This document shows positions 1-10,255 of a stretch of 64,000 nt of DNA, one piece after another; position 1 is the stretch's first letter; every line of letters begins with the position of its first letter. The translations under genes and the position numbers were made by a program. This DNA comes from UBA2970 sp965221075. GTDB lineage: Bacteria; Verrucomicrobiota; Verrucomicrobiia; Limisphaerales; AAA164-E04. The stretch is taken from positions 2,852,001 through 2,916,000 of the forward strand of contig OZ244865.1 of assembly GCA_965221075.1 (NCBI GenBank), read 5' to 3'. The notes beneath the pieces were generated by a model. The model saw only the letters and a list, made by a program, of their open reading frames with translations. It did no database searches and was not told the origin of the DNA.

Positions 1-987
<987 letters not shown>

Positions 988-991
<4 letters not shown>

Positions 992-2436
992 GAGCCGAGC
1001 TCCTCGACGGCCACCTCGAAGGCCTGGCCGTCGACGTTCATGCGGTAGCGGGAGGCCGCGGCTGCAGGAGCCTTGGGCGCGGCGGGAGCAGGCGTCTCAC
1101 CCCGGAGGACCTTGGCCAGCTCCTGGGGGAACATGGCGTGGAGCACCGCCAGCTCGTCGGAGACGGGAAAGCCATTCTCGTCGAGCTCCCGGCGCAGCGC
1201 CGGCATGCGGGGCTCGAGCCTGTCGGCGGGACGGCAGTCGATGGCCTCCTCCCCAGCCTGCGCCTCCGCCTGCCTGCGCCGCTCGGGATCGACCGGCCCG
1301 GGTGTGCGCCCGTACTTCCCCAGGAGGATGTCCATGGCGGGCTGGGAGAGCATCTTCCAGCGCCCGAACTTCACGTTGAGCATCGCCTGGGTGCCCACGA
1401 TCTGCGAGGTCGGGGTCACCAGCGGGATCCAGCCCAGCCGCTCCCGCACGTAGGGGATCTCCTCCATGACGTCTCCGAGGCGTTCGCTCATCCCCTGCTC
1501 GCGCAGCTGGTTGCGGAAGTTGGAGAGCATCCCGCCGGGCACCTGGTAGACCAGGATGTCGGAGTCCACCCGCTCGTTGCGCGGGCTGGTGTAGTCGCCC
1601 AGCTCCTCGTAGACCTTCTCGAAGTGCTCCCGCAGGCGGGCCAGCTTGCCAACGTCGTAGTTGGGCCGGCGCGAGCTCCTCTCGAGCATCTTCTGCATCA
1701 GCAGGGTGTCCGGCTGGCCGGTTCCGTTGGCGAACGGGGCGATCGAGGTGTCCACCGCGTCGACTCCCGCCTCGATGGCGGCGTAGTAGGAGGTGGCCCC
1801 CATGCCCACGGTGCTGTGGGTGTGGAGGACCAGGGGGACCTTGACCTGCTCCCTGAGCGCCCGGATCAGCTCGTAGGACACCGAGGGGGAGATCAGTCCC
1901 GCCATGTCCTTGACGCAGATCGAGTCGCATCCCATCGACTCCAGATTCCGGCCCAGCTCCAGGAAGGTCTCCAGGGTGTGCACCGGACTGGTGGTGTAGC
2001 AGATCACCCCCTGGGCGTGCCTGCCCTCGGCATGGACCGCCTCCACCGCGGTGGACAGGTTGCGGGTGTCGTTGAGCGCGTCGAAGATGCGGAAGATGTC
2101 CATCCCGTGGCGGCAGGCGCAGCGCACGAAGGCGGCGACCACATCGTCGGGGAAGCTGGTGTACTGAACCAGGTTCTGCCCCCGCAGCAGCATCATGTGC
2201 GGCGTGCCGGGAGTCCGCTCCTTGAGGGCGTCGAGGCGGTCGAAGGGGTTCTCCCCCAGGAAGCGCAGGCAGGCGTCGATGGTCGCTCCGCCCCAGGTCT
2301 CCAGGGCCCCGAAGCCCATCTCGTCCAGCAGGCCTGCCACCGGCAGCATCTGCCCGGTGCTCATGCGGGTGGCGGCCAGCGACTGGTGCCCGTCCCTCAG
2401 AACGGTGTTGTTGAAGACGATGGGATCGGAACTCAT
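988..2436 (-). CDS. Pyruvate/oxaloacetate carboxyltransferase subunit (PycB/OadA-like) lacking its biotinyl domain
   Basis: This is the carboxyltransferase subunit of a biotin-dependent pyruvate carboxylase or oxaloacetate decarboxylase (482 aa). I chose the ATG that gives MSSDPIVFNN because the family homology begins there (NTVLRDGHQS, TIM-barrel strand 1). The barrel carries CVKDMAG (metal-ligand Lys) and HTHST (metal-ligand His pair) at about residues 175-210. The conserved carboxylase domain follows to about residue 440. The C-terminus is a Pro/Ala linker and the first strand of a biotinyl domain (YRMNVDGQAFEV), then the stop. The rest of the biotinyl fold, including the AMKM biotinylation site, is missing and does not occur downstream. 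The biotin carrier must therefore come from elsewhere, or the enzyme is inactive. It is coupled by a 4 bp overlap to the oxidoreductase gene. Confidence 0.88.
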
Positions 2437-2871
2437 TGAACCGCAGGGAGTCTGATGGCGTGCGCCAAGCGCTGACAAGCCCGTATCGGGGCGACGCCCC
2501 GATACGCCAGGCAAGCCAGAGACAGGGTTCCAGAGCGGATTCAAGGAACCGGCGGATCGGAACTTCCTCTGCTCGGGGCCGAGCCGGATCAGGCCAGCCT
2601 CCTGCTTGTCGAGGCGGTGCGGGGAAGTCCGGAGCGGGGGGCCATCCAGGCTCCCGGGTCCGCGTTCTGGTACATGCCCCCGGCTTTCCGCCGCGGCCGG
2701 CTGCCGGACGCTTGGGCTCTCCGGGCCTCCATGGTGGAAGAGTTCTCCGGCACGGACCGGAACGGAGATCGACCCGCCGGCAAGCCGAAGGGATCTGGCA
2801 TCCACGAGGCATGCAGCGCTACGGCCGGTAGCCGATGACCGTCCTGACGCCGCAGCCGAGAGGCCGGACCG
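2437..2871. other. Intergenic stretch with one strong palindrome (2483-2505)
   Basis: There is no supported gene in these 435 bases. At 2483-2505 lies a perfect 11+1+11 inverted repeat (GTATCGGGGCG and its complement around one A), able to form a 9 bp stem with a CGACG loop. It sits about 47 nt upstream of the carboxyltransferase start, within its probable 5' leader. There is no T-tract on either side, so it is not an obvious intrinsic terminator. It could be an operator or an mRNA hairpin; I cannot tell which. Confidence 0.55.
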
Positions 2872-4305
2872 CTAGGGAAGCACCTCGAAGTAGTCGGGGG
2901 TGACCTGGGCCGGGTGCTCGAAGCCGCAGGCGTGGGCCAGCTGCAGGAGCTCCTTGCGCAGCGAGACGATGTAGTTGGCGCAGCGGGCCGACTTGTGCCC
3001 CGGATCGAGGCCCCGCACCAGCCAGGCGTTCTGCGTGGCCACCCCGGTGGGGCATCCCCCGGTGTGGCACCGCTGCGCCTGGATGCAGCCGATGGCCAGC
3101 ATCGGCTCGCGGGCCAGGCTGATCATGTCGCATCCCATGCTGAAGGCGTGGAGGGCGCTGGCCGGAAAGCCGAGCTTGCCCGAGCCGATGAACAGGATCC
3201 CCTCGTCGAGGCCCGCCTCCCGGAAGATCCGGTGGACCCTCCGGAACCCGATCTTGAAGGGAAGCGAGACGTGGTCGGCGAACACCAGCGGAGCGGCCCC
3301 GGTCCCCCCCTCGCCCCCGTCGATGGAGACGAAGTCCACCCCGCGGTCCCCCCTGGCCATCAGCCGGGCCAGGTTCCTCCAGAACCCCATCTGCCCCACC
3401 GCCGACTTGATCCCGACCGGCAGCCCGGTGCGCTCGGCCAGAAGCTCCACCCAGTCCAGGAGTCCGTCCGGATCGGAGAAGGTGGAATGGCGGGAGGGGC
3501 TGACGCAGTCCTTCCCCACGGGTATGCCCCGGATGGCGGCGATCTCGGGAGTGATCTTCCGGCCGGTGACGATCCCCCCCAGTCCCGGCTTGGCTCCCTG
3601 GCTGATCTTGATCTCGATGGCGCGGATCCTCGGCTCCCCCTCCACCACCTCCAGGAACCGCTCCAGCGAGAAGCCTCCGTCCGGGCCGCGGCAGCCGAAG
3701 TAGCCGGTGCCGATCTGCCAGACCAGATCCCCTCCGTGCCGGTGGTGGGGGGAGACCCCCCCCTCGCCGGTGTTGTGCAGGCAGCCGGCGATCCGCGCTC
3801 CCCGGTTGAGGGCCTCGACGGCCCGCGCGCTCAGCGAGCCGAAGCTCATGCCCGAAAGGTTGACCGCCGAAGCGGGACGGAAGGCCCTGCGTCGGGAGCG
3901 CGCCTCGCCCATCACCTTGAGCGAGGGGACCGGGTAGGCGGGATCGTAGCGGGGATCCCCGGGCGACGGGGGGTTGAGCGGAAAGGTGCTCTGCTTGACG
4001 ATCAGGTACTTGCGGGTGAGGTAGAGGTCGTTGTCGGTGCCGAAGCCGTAGTAGTCGCTCTGGCGCTTGGCGGTGGAGTAGATCCACCGCCGCTGGTCCC
4101 GCGAGAAGGGGCGCTCCTCGTTGTTGTTGGTGACGATGTACTGGCGCAGCTCGGGTCCAACCGACTCCAGCCAGTAGCGGAAGTGCCCGATGACGGGGAA
4201 GTTGCGCAGGATGGCCCTGCGGGTCTGGATCAGATCGTGGGCGGCGGTCAGGACCAGGACCGCGCCCAGGATCCCAAGCGCCCACATGGCCACAGACCAG
4301 AACAT
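2872..4305 (-). CDS. FMN-binding glutamate synthase-like protein, membrane-anchored
   Basis: This 477-residue protein consists of an N-terminal membrane helix (about residues 5-22, WALGILGAVLVLTA) and the FMN-binding TIM barrel of the glutamate synthase large subunit. Family signatures are visible: NLSGMSFGSLS, GEGGVSPHH, IEIKISQGAKPGLGG, SIDGGEGGTGA and the Cys-rich CHTGGCPTGVATQ near the C-terminus, matching the FMN and [3Fe-4S]-type region of GltB. It has no glutaminase domain and no C-terminal beta-helix, so it is the stand-alone GltB2-type protein often called FMN-binding glutamate synthase family protein. Its real electron partners and substrate are unknown. It is followed 18 bp upstream on the same strand by clpP, possibly co-transcribed. 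Confidence 0.87.
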   Translation of the reverse strand: MFWSVAMWALGILGAVLVLTAAHDLIQTRRAILRNFPVIGHFRYWLESVGPELRQYIVTNNNEERPFSRDQRRWIYSTAKRQSDYYGFGTDNDLYLTRKYLIVKQSTFPLNPPSPGDPRYDPAYPVPSLKVMGEARSRRRAFRPASAVNLSGMSFGSLSARAVEALNRGARIAGCLHNTGEGGVSPHHRHGGDLVWQIGTGYFGCRGPDGGFSLERFLEVVEGEPRIRAIEIKISQGAKPGLGGIVTGRKITPEIAAIRGIPVGKDCVSPSRHSTFSDPDGLLDWVELLAERTGLPVGIKSAVGQMGFWRNLARLMARGDRGVDFVSIDGGEGGTGAAPLVFADHVSLPFKIGFRRVHRIFREAGLDEGILFIGSGKLGFPASALHAFSMGCDMISLAREPMLAIGCIQAQRCHTGGCPTGVATQNAWLVRGLDPGHKSARCANYIVSLRKELLQLAHACGFEHPAQVTPDYFEVLP

Positions 4306-4323
4306 CCGCCCGCCGCTAGCCGC

Positions 4324-4908
4324 TCATTTCATGTCGGCCAGGGAGGAGACCACCTTCCCCGCCAGTCCGTACTCCCGGGCCTCCTCGGGATTCATCCAGT
4401 AGTTGCGGTCGGAGTCCTTCTGGAGCCGCTCCAGCGGCTGGCCGGTCTGCTCCGCCAGGGTGCGGTTGAGCCGCTCGCGCATCTTCACGATCTCGCGCGC
4501 CTCGATCTTGACATCGGAGACCGAGCCTCCGAATCCCCCCAGGGGCTGGTGCAGCATGAAGCGGGTGCTGGGCAGCGAGAAGCGGTCCTTGCGGGGCGGC
4601 GCCGAGTAGATCAGGGCGGCGGCGCTGGCCACGCATCCCATGCCCATCACCAGGATCCGGGGCCTGACCGCCCGGATCAGGTCGAACATGGTGTCCCCGG
4701 CGTCGACATAGCCGCCGGGAGAGTTGATGTACACCCGGATGGGGCGGGTGGAGGACTGGCCCGCCAGCACCAGCAGCTTCTGGCTGAAGTCCTTCGCCGA
4801 GTCCCAGTTGATCTCCCCGAAGATGGTGAGGATCCGCTGCTTGAGCAGCTCCCTGCCGACATGGCCCTGCAGGGAGCCGCCTTCCTCCGATTCCTTGTTA
4901 TCGCTCAT
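4324..4908 (-). CDS. clpP: ATP-dependent Clp protease proteolytic subunit, atypical catalytic triad
   Basis: This is a ClpP-family serine peptidase subunit (194 aa, the usual length), which forms a barrel with a Clp ATPase to degrade unfolded or tagged proteins in the cytoplasm. The start giving MSDNKESEEGG places the fold correctly; longer upstream readings add only low-complexity sequence. The nucleophile Ser95 (VASAAAL) and His120 (FMLHQPLGG) are present. By my alignment the third triad position is Asn169 (SDRNYWMN), where E. coli has Asp (ERDRFLS). The same Asp-to-Asn change is known in Listeria ClpP1, which depends on a second ClpP for good activity. A second, canonical clpP elsewhere in this genome is therefore plausible. 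Confidence 0.88.
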   Translation of the reverse strand: MSDNKESEEGGSLQGHVGRELLKQRILTIFGEINWDSAKDFSQKLLVLAGQSSTRPIRVYINSPGGYVDAGDTMFDLIRAVRPRILVMGMGCVASAAALIYSAPPRKDRFSLPSTRFMLHQPLGGFGGSVSDVKIEAREIVKMRERLNRTLAEQTGQPLERLQKDSDRNYWMNPEEAREYGLAGKVVSSLADMK

Positions 4909-5088
4909 CCGAAGAACGCCTGCGCCAATCTCGACCAGCGCCAGGGGCGGATCAAGCCAATTGTCCCTGTCTCCGGCGGGCGCCGGAAGGGAGGCGGAAA
5001 ACGATGCGGTAATGGCGCCGGGAGAACAAATGCCGGCCCGCCCCCCTTGGCGGACCGGCACAGTTCCCCGGAGAAAGCGGTTGGGAGG

Positions 5089-6456
5089 CTATTGGCCGCT
5101 TCCTTCGAGAAATTCAAACGTCGGCCCGCCGTCGGGGCCGACAAACTGTATGACCACTCCCCGGGAAAGATCCACCGAGTCCCAGGCGGTCCTCACCTCG
5201 GCCAGATCCCGGACCGGGATCGAGTTGATCGCCGTCACCCGCAGCCCGGGCATCAGCCTGCCGGAGCGGGAGGCCGGGCTGCCGGCCACGATCTCCGCGA
5301 TGTAGATCCCCGTGTCGGTGTCCAGCCCGTGAAGCCTGGCCTGCTCCTCGTCGATCTCCCTGAAGCGGAGGCCCGAGGTCACGACGGCCGGACGGGGCCG
5401 CTCCTCGGGAGGGACGGCGGAGGACCCGCCGCCCACCTGCCATTTCTCCGGAACCACCGGAACCTCCATCAGCCGATCCATGCGCACGACCGACAGGGAG
5501 ACCGGCTTGCCCACGGTCCGGCTGCGGATCTGGTTCTTGAGCTGCGAGACGGTGTAGACCGGCGTCTCCTCCACCGCCACGATCACGTCGGCGGGCTGGA
5601 GCTCGGAGTGCGCGGCCGGTCCGTCGGGATTGATGTAGGTGACCAGGACCCCCCGGTCCACCTGGTCGAGGAACCGGTTGAGATCGTCCCGATCGGACAG
5701 GGACTGGATGCCGATGCCCAGCCTCGCCCGGGTGAAGCTTCCGTGCTCGATGATCTCCCCGGCGATCTCGCGGGCCATGTTGATGGGGATGGCGAAGCCG
5801 ATCCCGGTGTTGATCCCCCGGACCAGGGTGTTGATCCCCAGCACCTCCCCCCGGATGTTGACCAGGGGACCTCCGCTGTTGCCGGGATTGATGTTGGCGT
5901 CGGTCTGGATGAAGTCCTGGTCCGAGTCCGGGCCGCCCAGGGAGACGCCCGAGCGCCCCTTGGCGCTCACGTGGCCGAAGGTTACGCTGTAGTCCAGTTC
6001 GAAGGGGGCCCCGATGGCGATGGCGACCTCCCCCACCCTGACCTTGTCGGAATCCCCCAGGACCGCCGGCTCGAAGCGGGGAGTCCGCTCATCGGGAACC
6101 ATCCGGATCACCGCCACGTCCGACTGGGGATCGGTTCCGCGGACGGCGGCGGAGAAGCTGCGGCCGTCCCTGAGGCGCACCCGGAGCCTGGAGGCCCCCT
6201 CGACCACGTGGTTGTTGGTGAGGACATGCCCCTCCTCGGAGATCACCACGCCCGAGCCCCGGCCCCCGAAGACCGGCCGGCCGGACTCCGGATCGGGCTG
6301 GGCCACCTCGATGACCACCACCGAGCCGGACACCGTCTCCGCCACCTGCACGAAGGCGTCGTTGAGCCTCCGGGCCAGGTCCAGGGAGTCGCCGGTCCCC
6401 GTCCCCGCGCCCAGGAAGAGGCAGGAGAGGATCAGGAGCGTGCGGCGGCAACTCAT
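5089..6456 (-). CDS. HtrA/DegQ-like periplasmic serine protease with two PDZ domains
   Basis: This is a trypsin-like HtrA protease for envelope protein quality control (455 aa from the chosen ATG). A signal peptide (RRTLLILSCLFLGAG) precedes the protease domain. The triad is visible as TNNHVV (His), SDVAVIRM (Asp) and NPGNSGGPLV (Ser), and a SGVVIS strand sits before the His. Two C-terminal PDZ-like domains follow (around LGIGIQSL and about residues 360-450). An alternative ATG 24 bases upstream (6480) follows a GGAAGGG sequence at only 3 nt and would add eight residues, so the start is uncertain. No regulator or DegS-type anti-sigma gene is adjacent. Confidence 0.9.
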   Translation of the reverse strand: MSCRRTLLILSCLFLGAGTGTGDSLDLARRLNDAFVQVAETVSGSVVVIEVAQPDPESGRPVFGGRGSGVVISEEGHVLTNNHVVEGASRLRVRLRDGRSFSAAVRGTDPQSDVAVIRMVPDERTPRFEPAVLGDSDKVRVGEVAIAIGAPFELDYSVTFGHVSAKGRSGVSLGGPDSDQDFIQTDANINPGNSGGPLVNIRGEVLGINTLVRGINTGIGFAIPINMAREIAGEIIEHGSFTRARLGIGIQSLSDRDDLNRFLDQVDRGVLVTYINPDGPAAHSELQPADVIVAVEETPVYTVSQLKNQIRSRTVGKPVSLSVVRMDRLMEVPVVPEKWQVGGGSSAVPPEERPRPAVVTSGLRFREIDEEQARLHGLDTDTGIYIAEIVAGSPASRSGRLMPGLRVTAINSIPVRDLAEVRTAWDSVDLSRGVVIQFVGPDGGPTFEFLEGSGQ

Positions 6457-6890
6457 GGCAATGATCTCACTACCCAACATCGACCCTTCCATGGGTGAAA
6501 CGTTCAAAACCCGGATGGAACCAGAAAAAAGCGCATAGGCGGCGCCCTCGCGCCCCGCCCTGCACCGCGGATCGCCGACAGGGCGAGAGCGGCCCGGATC
6601 GGCTCTCCACCGCCGCCTATGGCGCGCGCTGCTCCCTCCCCGGTCCGCCGGGAACAGCTATGAGAGGCGGGACTCGCCCCGGATCCGCCGCCTGCGGCCA
6701 GCGACAGGAGGCGCCGCCGGCCTTCCCTGCTATGGAGCCGGAGCACGGCCCATCCCCTCCGGCGGACGGACGGAGGGGCCCGCTTCATGGGGCCGCCCTC
6801 CGGTCCCCTGGGAGCCCGGATCCAAAACCCTGATTGACTAGGCTACCCCTTGCGCTAGCCTGCCCATAGGTTCGCTCCGTCAACCGTTCC
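6457..6890. other. Intergenic region between divergent htrA and the zinc-ribbon gene
   Basis: No gene is supported in these 434 bases. The sequence is strongly GC-rich with no repeat beyond short local palindromes. The only recognisable signal is a candidate promoter for the rightward gene near 6834-6861. Confidence 0.5.
6834..6861 (+). promoter_or_regulatory. Candidate sigma70-type promoter for the zinc-ribbon gene
   Basis: TTGACT (6834-6839), a 16 bp spacer and TAGCCT (6856-6861) lie about 30 bp before the ATG at 6891. The local drop in GC supports it. No Shine-Dalgarno sequence precedes the ATG. Confidence 0.4.
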
Positions 6891-7619
6891 ATGCTCGAAA
6901 TCGTCGAAAAGCTTCTGGAGCTTCAGGAACTGGATCGGCAGATCCTGCAGCACTCCTCCCGGCTGGAGCGCATACCTCCCGAGCGCAAATCCCTGATCTT
7001 CAAGGCCAGCGACTCGGGCAAGGAGCTGGAGGAGGCCAAGCTGGCGGCCCACCAGCTGGAGAGCCGCCGCAAGGAGCTGGAGCTGGAGGCCGAGAGCGAG
7101 CAGGCGAAGATCGGCAGGTACTCCGAGCAGCAGCTGCAGACCCGCAAGAACGAGGAGTACCGGGCCCTGACCAGCGAGATCGAGGGCTGCCGCCGGCGCA
7201 TCTCGGACCTGGAGGACAGGCAGCTGGAGCTGATGGAGGAGGCCGACCGGGCCCAGGAGCGCATCGAGCGGGCGGAGAGGACGGCCACCCAGACCCGCGA
7301 GCTGGCCGACCAGGAGGCGGTCCGCCTCGACCAGCACGAGCAGGAGCTGAAGGAGCGGCTCCAGGGGCTGCAGCACGAGCGCTCCCAGCGCTCGTGCCAT
7401 GTGGAGCCCTCCGTCCTGACGCGCTACGAGCGGCTGCTGCGCAACCGGGGGGACCAGAGCCTGGTGGGCGTGGACCGGGGCAACTGCGGCGGCTGCCATG
7501 TGCGGCTGCCTCCGCAGATCGTGATCAGCTGCAAGGAGCAGAAGGCCATCATCGACTGCCCCAACTGCGGGCGCATGCTCTACTACGCCGAGGGCATGCT
7601 GATGAGGCCCGCCGACTGA
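6891..7619 (+). CDS. Coiled-coil protein with C4 zinc-ribbon (CT398 / zf-RING_7 type)
   Basis: This 242-residue protein has about 180 residues of heptad-like charged helix (two long antiparallel coiled-coil arms) and then a C-terminal four-cysteine zinc ribbon with pairs CGGCHVRLPP and CPNCGRML. This is the architecture of chlamydial CT398 and its bacterial homologues (DUF164/zf-RING_7). In Chlamydia the CT398 protein has been linked to sigma54 and type III components, but the general role is not settled. cysK starts 15 bp downstream and may share its transcript. The start lacks a Shine-Dalgarno sequence. Confidence 0.85.
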   Translation: MLEIVEKLLELQELDRQILQHSSRLERIPPERKSLIFKASDSGKELEEAKLAAHQLESRRKELELEAESEQAKIGRYSEQQLQTRKNEEYRALTSEIEGCRRRISDLEDRQLELMEEADRAQERIERAERTATQTRELADQEAVRLDQHEQELKERLQGLQHERSQRSCHVEPSVLTRYERLLRNRGDQSLVGVDRGNCGGCHVRLPPQIVISCKEQKAIIDCPNCGRMLYYAEGMLMRPAD

Positions 7620-7633
7620 CGCTCCGCCCCCCC

Positions 7634-8602
7634 ATGGCGAAGATCGCCGGCAACATTCTGGAGACCGTCGGGTACACCCCCCTGGTGCGGCTCAACCGGA
7701 TCCCCAGGGGGCTTGGAGCCACCATCCTGCTCAAGTGCGAGTTCTTCAACCCGCTGGGCAGCGTGAAGGACCGCATCGGCAAGGCGATGATCGAGGATGC
7801 CGAGCGGCGGGGCGTCCTCAGGCCCGGCACCACCATCATCGAGCCCACCAGCGGCAACACCGGCATCGCCCTGGCCTTCGTGGCCGCGGCCAAGGGCTAC
7901 CGCCTGGTCCTCACCATGCCCGACACCATGTCCAGGGAGCGCCGGGCCCTGCTGGGGATCCTCGGGGCCGAGCTGGTGCTGACCCCCGGGGCGCTGGGAA
8001 TGCAGGGAGCCATCGACAAGGCGCACGCCCTGGCCCGGGAGCTGGGCGACTGCTGGATCCCGCAGCAGTTCGACAACCCGGCCAACCCCGAGATCCACCG
8101 GAACACCACCGCCGAGGAGCTCTGGGAGGCCACCGAGGGCCGGATCGACATCCTGGTGGCCGCGGTGGGCACCGGCGGCACCCTCACCGGATGCATGGAG
8201 GTGCTGCGGCGCAGGAAGCCCGGCTTCCAGGCCATCGCGGTGGAGCCGGCCGACTCGCCGGTGATCAGCCAGACCCTGGCCGGGGAGCCCCTCCGTCCCG
8301 GCAACAACCGGATCCAGGGGATCGGGGCCGGCTTCGTCCCCTCCAACCTCCACCTCTACCGGAGCCCCGGCCAGCCGGCCATCTCCGAGTGCATCCAGGT
8401 GGAGAGCGAGGACGCCTTCGCCATGGCCCGGCGCCTGGCCCGGGAGGAGGGCATCGTGGCGGGCATCAGCTCCGGGGCCAACCTCTGGGCCGCGATGCAG
8501 GTGGCGGCGAGGCCAGAGAACCGGAACAAGACCGTGGTGACCTTCGGCTGCTCCACCGGGGAGCGCTACCTGAGCACGCCCCTGGCCGATCCGCAGCCCT
8601 GA
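7634..8602 (+). CDS. cysK: Cysteine synthase (O-acetylserine sulfhydrylase)
   Basis: This PLP enzyme of 322 residues makes L-cysteine from O-acetylserine and sulfide in the cytoplasm. Hallmarks are the PLP lysine in NPLGSVKDRIG, the substrate loop EPTSGNTGIAL and the phosphate-binding loop VGTGGTLTG. ISSGANLWAA near the C-terminus is also typical of CysK. Length and order match CysK rather than cystathionine beta-synthase, as there is no CBS or heme domain. The ATG follows a run of C residues with no Shine-Dalgarno sequence. It lies 14 bp after the zinc-ribbon gene. No cysE or Cys regulator is nearby. Confidence 0.94.
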   Translation: MAKIAGNILETVGYTPLVRLNRIPRGLGATILLKCEFFNPLGSVKDRIGKAMIEDAERRGVLRPGTTIIEPTSGNTGIALAFVAAAKGYRLVLTMPDTMSRERRALLGILGAELVLTPGALGMQGAIDKAHALARELGDCWIPQQFDNPANPEIHRNTTAEELWEATEGRIDILVAAVGTGGTLTGCMEVLRRRKPGFQAIAVEPADSPVISQTLAGEPLRPGNNRIQGIGAGFVPSNLHLYRSPGQPAISECIQVESEDAFAMARRLAREEGIVAGISSGANLWAAMQVAARPENRNKTVVTFGCSTGERYLSTPLADPQP

Positions 8603-8792
8603 GGGGGGCGCTTCTTTTTCGGTTGCCCTCCGCTCCTCCTTGCGGCAGTGTGGCCTCCCGAAGAGGCCCCCGCCACCCAAGCCGCCTTCGCGATCCTGCC
8701 CGTCCGGCGGCGGGATTCCGTTCCGAGGTTCCGCCGGACTCCATTCCCGACGCGCCGCCGGCGCCCTCTCGGGAGCCCTCGACCGTTTGAAG

Positions 8793-9962
8793 ATGAGCGA
8801 CAGAAAGAGGCCGGACAAGAGATCCGACAGGAGACCCCCCCGGGGCGGAAAGCCCAGGTCGGAGAAGGGCGAGGGATGGCTGGAGCTCTCGGAGAAGGGC
8901 TTCGGATTCCTCAGGAGCCCCGACGGCCACTACTCCCCCAAGCCCACCGACATCTTCGTCACCCCCGACATGGTGCGCAAGTGCCACCTGCGCGAGGGCT
9001 CCTACATCAAGGGGCGCACCCAGCCGCCGCACCGGGGCAGCAACCCGCAGCTCCGGGAGGTCTACGAGGTGGGCGGCAGGACCTACGCCGAGTACCTGGA
9101 GATGATGCGCTTCGAGAACCTCACCACCATCGATCCTATCGAGAAGTTCACCCTGGAGACCTCGCCCGACGAGCTGGAGACCCGGATCATCGACCTGGTC
9201 ACCCCCGTCGGCAAGGGGACCCGGGGGCTGATCGTGGCCCCGCCGCGCACCGGGAAGACCACCATCCTCAAGCAGATCTGCAACGCGGTGACCACCAACC
9301 ACCCCGACGTGGAGGTGATCGTTCTGCTCATCGACGAGCGGCCCGAGGAGGTCACCGACTTCCAGCGCTCGGTCAAGGCGGAGGTGATCGCCTCCTCCAA
9401 CGACCAGGATCTGGAGACCCACGCCCGCCTCTCCCGCCTGATCATCGAGCGCTGCCGCCGCAAGGTGGAGGCGGGCAAGGACGTGTTCGTGCTGATGGAC
9501 TCCATCACCCGGGTGGCCCGGGCCTACAACAGCGTCCACGGGGGCAGCGGGCGCACCATGACCGGCGGGGTGGACGCCCGGGCCCTGGAGATCCCCCGGA
9601 AGATGTTCGCCTCGGCGCGCAAGATCGAGGAGGGCGGCAGCCTGACCATCCTGGCCACCGCGCTGATCGACACCGGATCGAGAATGGACGAGCTGATCTT
9701 CCAGGAGTTCAAGGGGACCGGCAACATGGAGCTGATCCTCGACCGGAAGCTCTCCGACCGGCGCCTCTATCCGGCCATCGACATCCCCAAGAGCGGGACC
9801 CGCAAGGAGGAGAAGCTGTTCGATCCGTCCCAGATCGAGGCCATCCGACGGCTGCGCCGGCAGATGGTCGACCTCAACCTGATCGACGCGATGGAGACCC
9901 TCCTTGGCGCCCTGCGCAAGTGCAAGACCAACAGGGAGTTCCTCTCCCTGATCTCCGCCTAG
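8793..9962 (+). CDS. rho: Transcription termination factor Rho
   Basis: This hexameric RNA helicase ends transcription at Rho-dependent sites. From the ATG at 8793 it has 389 residues: a short basic Lys/Arg-rich N-terminus, an RNA-binding cold-shock-like domain (EKGFGFLR, then the PTDIFVTP region) and the RecA-like ATPase. Walker A is APPRTGKTT and Walker B is VIVLLIDERPEEVTD; the Q-loop/R-loop region SVHGGSGRTMTGG is intact. A longer reading upstream adds low-complexity Pro/Arg sequence and is rejected. The basic N-terminal insert is short compared with actinobacterial Rho. About 190 bp separate it from cysK, with no clear terminator between. Confidence 0.95.
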   Translation: MSDRKRPDKRSDRRPPRGGKPRSEKGEGWLELSEKGFGFLRSPDGHYSPKPTDIFVTPDMVRKCHLREGSYIKGRTQPPHRGSNPQLREVYEVGGRTYAEYLEMMRFENLTTIDPIEKFTLETSPDELETRIIDLVTPVGKGTRGLIVAPPRTGKTTILKQICNAVTTNHPDVEVIVLLIDERPEEVTDFQRSVKAEVIASSNDQDLETHARLSRLIIERCRRKVEAGKDVFVLMDSITRVARAYNSVHGGSGRTMTGGVDARALEIPRKMFASARKIEEGGSLTILATALIDTGSRMDELIFQEFKGTGNMELILDRKLSDRRLYPAIDIPKSGTRKEEKLFDPSQIEAIRRLRRQMVDLNLIDAMETLLGALRKCKTNREFLSLISA

Positions 9963-10255
9963 CCCCCTCCCCCCCGGCCCGTGGCTGCCCCCAAGCCGGC
10001 CCCGCTCTCCCGCCCTCCCCTGGAGCGGACGGAGCGCATCCGCTCCTGCGCCCGGGCCGTCGGCTGCATCCGCGGGAAGGCCCGGCGCCCCTTGCAGGCC
10101 CCAGGCGGACGCGGCTGCGGGAAGGCCGGGCTCCGCCCGGAGCTCCCGGGGCGGAAGGAGACCGATCGATGGATACCGGGCTGGGACGGAGAGCGCCAGG
10201 AGCCGGTTGAACGGATCCCACAGGCCGGCCCCGCGATCCGGGAAAGCCGCCGGCC

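Noticed and set aside
2914..6498. A 1194-codon open frame on the plus strand opposite the glutamate-synthase-like, clpP and htrA genes
   Set aside because: It is the GC-driven antisense shadow of three genes with clear family motifs; its translation is Pro/Gly/Arg/Val-rich with no domain.
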